Assembly: GCA_016859345.1 (NCBI GenBank)
Contig: CM029121.1
Coordinates: 26,609,027-26,673,026 of the forward strand
Origin: Istiophorus platypterus
Taxonomy: Eukaryota; Chordata; Actinopteri; Istiophoriformes; Istiophoridae
Length of the DNA stretch: 64,000 nt
Direction: 5' to 3'
Part shown: piece by piece, positions 60,601 through 64,000 of the stretch
Position numbering within the stretch: position 1 is the stretch's first letter
How the letters are laid out: the number at the start of each line of letters is the position of its first letter
Notes under the pieces: model-generated
What the model was told of the DNA's origin: nothing
The model's input: the letters and a program-made list of their open reading frames with translations, nothing else
Databases searched by the model: none
Made by a program: the position numbers and the translations under genes

Positions 60601-62140
60601 AACTCTGCTTAAAAATTAAACGTTTCTTGGTTTTTTTGAATAATACTTTTTAATTTGTCAAATTTGAAATTCAAAAATGTGTATTTTTATCTGTACACTT
60701 ATAAAGTGGTGATTTAACTTGTTCTTAACCTAAATCAAAATAATAAATAATAAATTTACGTTATAAACGTAATGCAACAATAAAAAAAAAACCCACAAAT
60801 ATTGTCTTCAAAAGTAAAATATTATATTAAGTATGAACCTGTCACAAGGATCTTATTCCCTAGATTAGATTCCTAGACATAAACTAAACTTCAGAAAGAT
60901 TCAAAGATATAAAATATGCTTTCAAAACAAATCTGCCTGAAACCAAAACTATTAAAAGAAAATGTAAAGGCAGTTCATGGAATTTTAACTGTAAATCAAT
61001 ATCTTTTTTAAGTTTTGAGAGGGTTTTTTTCCGTTGACAGTTTCCAGCCACGCGGTGTCGCCGCAGATACATGAAACCACTTTCTACACAAAGACCGTGT
61101 AAAACGCTATAAAGGAATAATACAGAAAAAAGAATCAGTGTTCAACTAACTGGGTCCTAAAAACTGGATATTTTCATTTTACTGTATGAAAGAAGTGTCC
61201 AGACAAAAAAAAATTAAATAGCTTTGATGTAATTTTTACTGTATTTTTTACTTGCAAATGTACCTTTTACTCCACTGCATTTTTAGTTGAAATATTCAGT
61301 TACTAGATATTGTGCAGATTTACATTATTAATACATTACATATAAATCAACAAATAATTCATGGTTTGTCATTAAAAAATCAACCAGCATGTGAAGTTGT
61401 TCGAATTAGCCCCACGTTTACCAGCTGCAGCATTAAAGTGACAGTTAAATATTAATGAATCCATAGTTTAATTCAATTTTAAAGAACAATATTCAGTGTT
61501 ATTATGAAAGGGCCATTCTGCATGTTGACCATGTTTATTGTTTGTACTCAAAGTGTATTTTGAAACTAATACTCTTTAAGTAAAATGTTATATGCTGAAG
61601 TGTCATAGTTCTACACTATGGTATTAAAACGTATTTAAACTTTAATATAAGATGTGAGTACTTCTTCCACCATTGCTCATTTGAATGCACTACGAACCAA
61701 GAAATATTAAAATGCCAAGCTTTTTTTTTTGGGGGGGGGGGTTATCAATATGACTTTTTAAGGAATTAATGGTTTACGTCAAGTGTTTATTACAGGATTC
61801 ATTTCCTATTTTGTGCATCTACAGGATTAAATGAGTATTCATGTTGATAGAAAAGTAATTGCAGACTGACTTATGGTGGGATTGAAGGTAATCAAATTAA
61901 ATTCAGTTCACTCCATAATTTTGACTGTTTATTTAATGGGAAAGACCATTTAACAAGTTGTTTTAAAGACAGTTATCTGGTTCCCTTGACCTTGATTCTA
62001 TTTTTCTACAATTACAATATTATGGCCTTAAAATAATGAAAATACAATGTATTTCCCTCTTGTAACAGAGACTCCTTTAAGGAGAATTTGCATTAATTAC
62101 GACACTAATGTAAATTCATTAGTGGCTAAAAGAAAAAGAC
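60601..62140. other. AT-rich intergenic, no gene seen
   Basis: There is no coding potential. It has AT-rich unique DNA with A and T homopolymers and one poly-G run at about 61730-61741. Minus-strand AATAAA signals cluster at its upper end (62143-62165). Confidence 0.55.
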
Positions 62141-64000
62141 TATTTATTCATTTATTCATTTTTATTTACTTTTTTTTTTAACTAATTGTGGTCGGTACAG
62201 AGAAAAGTTGAGTCTGAAAAAGGCCACTCATCACAGAAAATTAATTTATGTACAAAAGGTTTAATCTGAAAAAATTCCATGAAAAAATACTTTTCCTGTC
62301 AGAACTTTACATTCAAAACATCAACAACTTTGACACATGCAATGGGAACTTGAGAAATTAGTTTAAAACATAAATCATGTGAGAAAACCTGAACCTGACT
62401 TTGTTCTTGTTTTTAGCTCACAGAAAAAAAGATATATATATGTATATATAGATGAGAATCATTTTATAAAAAGGTTCAACAAAATATAAATAATAAAACA
62501 CAGGATGAGGAATGTCTCAGTAAATAAATAAAAAACACACTCAATGTACAAAATACGCATATAAAAAGAAATTATACAGAATATTCAAAATACAAAACTG
62601 AGTATTTGCATTGACTGTGCGTTTTAACACCCCGAGACTGAGGGTGAGTGAAGATGGAGAACAAAATGTCTTCACAAGAAAATCAGACAAACTGATGAGG
62701 ATATAGCTGAGTGCAAGCATTTCCTGTGAGAGAGGGGGAGATACTGAAAATGAATGAGAAAAAAAAAAAAAAAAAACCTCAGTTCATTTCAAAAATGAAT
62801 GTGAATACAAAACTTTTATAGAATAACATATTATTGTGGCGCAAACACTGAAATGTGTTGCCACAGTCCAACAATTCTCATATACCGAGCCCTGCATGAC
62901 GGAGGACGCAGAGAAAACAAATGACAACAACAAACAACGAGAGATGACGTTTCGCCTCCTTTTCGAGCTTGAAGCTAACGCAAAGAGCAGCAGGATGTCG
63001 GCAGCGTCGGTCTTTGAAGTCCGCGCTGGGGTCTGGGTCAGGTTTACTCATTTCATATCTGAAAATGTGGGATAAATCATAGCCTTGTTTGTTTTGGCCC
63101 AGATTCCAGTCCAGAAGAGCCCTCGTCTGCTCGTGTTCAGAATGAGGCAAAAGCCGAAGGTGGGGACAATGGCGACGTCGAGGGGGGAAAAAAAAAAAAA
63201 GCGTTCAAAGGTCACGTTTTGGTATCGGAACTGAGACTCGGTGTGGTGTCCTGAACCGGTCCCGGCCTTCCAGAGGTGTGTAGGTCTAAGTGTGGGTGTG
63301 GGTTTCTCAAGTATTCCACCGCATTGGCAGGTGAGGATCCTTCGCCACCTCGGTGCTCACGTTACAGGGTGGGTGGGATGGACAGCTGGTTAGCTTAGCA
63401 CAAAGACCGGAAACGGAGGGAAACCGTTAGCGGGGCTGGGTCTAAAGGAAACAAAATCTGCCTATGAGCAGCACTTAAGTTCACCGATTAACAAATCATA
63501 TTTTCTGTGTTTGGCCAATTAAGAAAAGCCGAACTGTAACAGCAACAAACTGCCATTTTACGGGAGGTTATGAGCCGGAAAACATGTTGTTCAGAAACCT
63601 GTACCTGCTTTGTGACTGCTCAGAGCCAAATGATAGTCTGAGTCATGTCTCCCTGTAAAATTATAAACTGCCATTTTGATAGTTTAATTTTAACGCAGAT
63701 AGAACAAGATATAAGGTGTTAATTCAGAGCCTCAGTAGTGCTGCTAAGTTGATTTAGGACGAGCCCGTCTAACAGTTTCCTTGAGTCCAGTTCGTTTGCT
63801 AAGCTAAGTAGCTGCTGCAAAAAGCAGCTTCATTCCTTGCAGAGAAAGCAGATAATCATATTTTCCCAAAATGTCGCCTTCAACGCTGGTAGATCCGGCT
63901 CTTGGTGGGCAGGGAGTTTCAATAGTTTAAGATGCAACACAGACAACCGGGCCTCAAACAATTAGTCGATCGATTGATTTAGTCAATAGAAAACCATCAG
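62141..64000 (-). other. Possible 3' UTR of a minus-strand gene outside the window
   Basis: Several AATAAA signals on the minus strand (62143-62165), followed upstream by about 1.8 kb of mixed AT-rich sequence without exons, would fit a long 3' UTR whose gene begins beyond 64000. The sequence has no frame I recognise, and the call rests on composition and signals only. A teleost MITE fragment (63957-64000) sits at the edge. Confidence 0.25.
63957..64000. mobile_element. MITE fragment at window edge
   Basis: CAATTAGTCGATCGATTG followed by TTAGTCAATAG resembles the terminal region of the GCTGCAACTAACGATTA element seen in brd1. It is cut by the window boundary. Confidence 0.4.

Overview
This is a stretch of vertebrate nuclear DNA, almost certainly from a ray-finned fish and probably a percomorph. 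Two lines of evidence point there. Two intron-split genes encode vertebrate proteins, and long CA/TG microsatellites are interspersed with several short repeat families I recognise from teleost genomes. No bacterial-type operon, CRISPR array, phage or rRNA gene is visible, and I recognised no tRNA gene.

Layout. Positions 1 to about 34.9 kb contain no gene I can support. This part is unusually rich in GC, CpG and G/C homopolymers. It holds a 17-bp minisatellite (1.4-2.5 kb), a LINE fragment with its tetranucleotide tail (4.1-4.9 kb), an 8-bp tandem repeat (9.4-9.7 kb), MITE-like elements (17.6, 27.4 kb), a pentanucleotide satellite (32.5-33.0 kb) and a 60-bp higher-order repeat (34.2-34.4 kb). 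Between these lie patches dense in TAATTA, CATTAA, ATGCAAAT and similar motifs that look like conserved regulatory DNA. A sharply AT-rich block follows (35.0-36.9 kb).

Positions 38.5-52.1 kb hold brd1 (BRPF2), a scaffold subunit of HBO1/MOZ-type histone acetyltransferase complexes, on the minus strand. All eleven coding exons join in frame to give 1184 residues, with a separate 5' UTR exon in a CpG island at 51.2-52.1 kb. Positions 53.7-60.6 kb hold ftsj1, a tRNA 2'-O-methyltransferase, also on the minus strand. Its ten coding exons join in frame to give 326 residues, preceded by a probable non-coding exon near 60.5 kb. From 60.6 kb to the end the sequence is AT-rich, and its last 1.8 kb may be the 3' UTR of a minus-strand gene lying beyond the window.

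The two genes are in tandem (ftsj1 upstream, brd1 downstream, about 1.6 kb between the ftsj1 stop and the brd1 promoter) and have no known shared pathway. The 34-kb flank 3' of brd1 would fit the TAFA5-BRD1 gene desert known from mammals, but that is inference.

I found no new enzymatic or defence system. The observations most worth a second look are a Gly/Glu/Lys repeat insert in the FTSJ1 methyltransferase fold, a TIR element family with three copies in the window, brd1 exon 10 lying between two long UG tracts, a nested direct/inverted repeat in a brd1 intron, and several odd tandem arrays.
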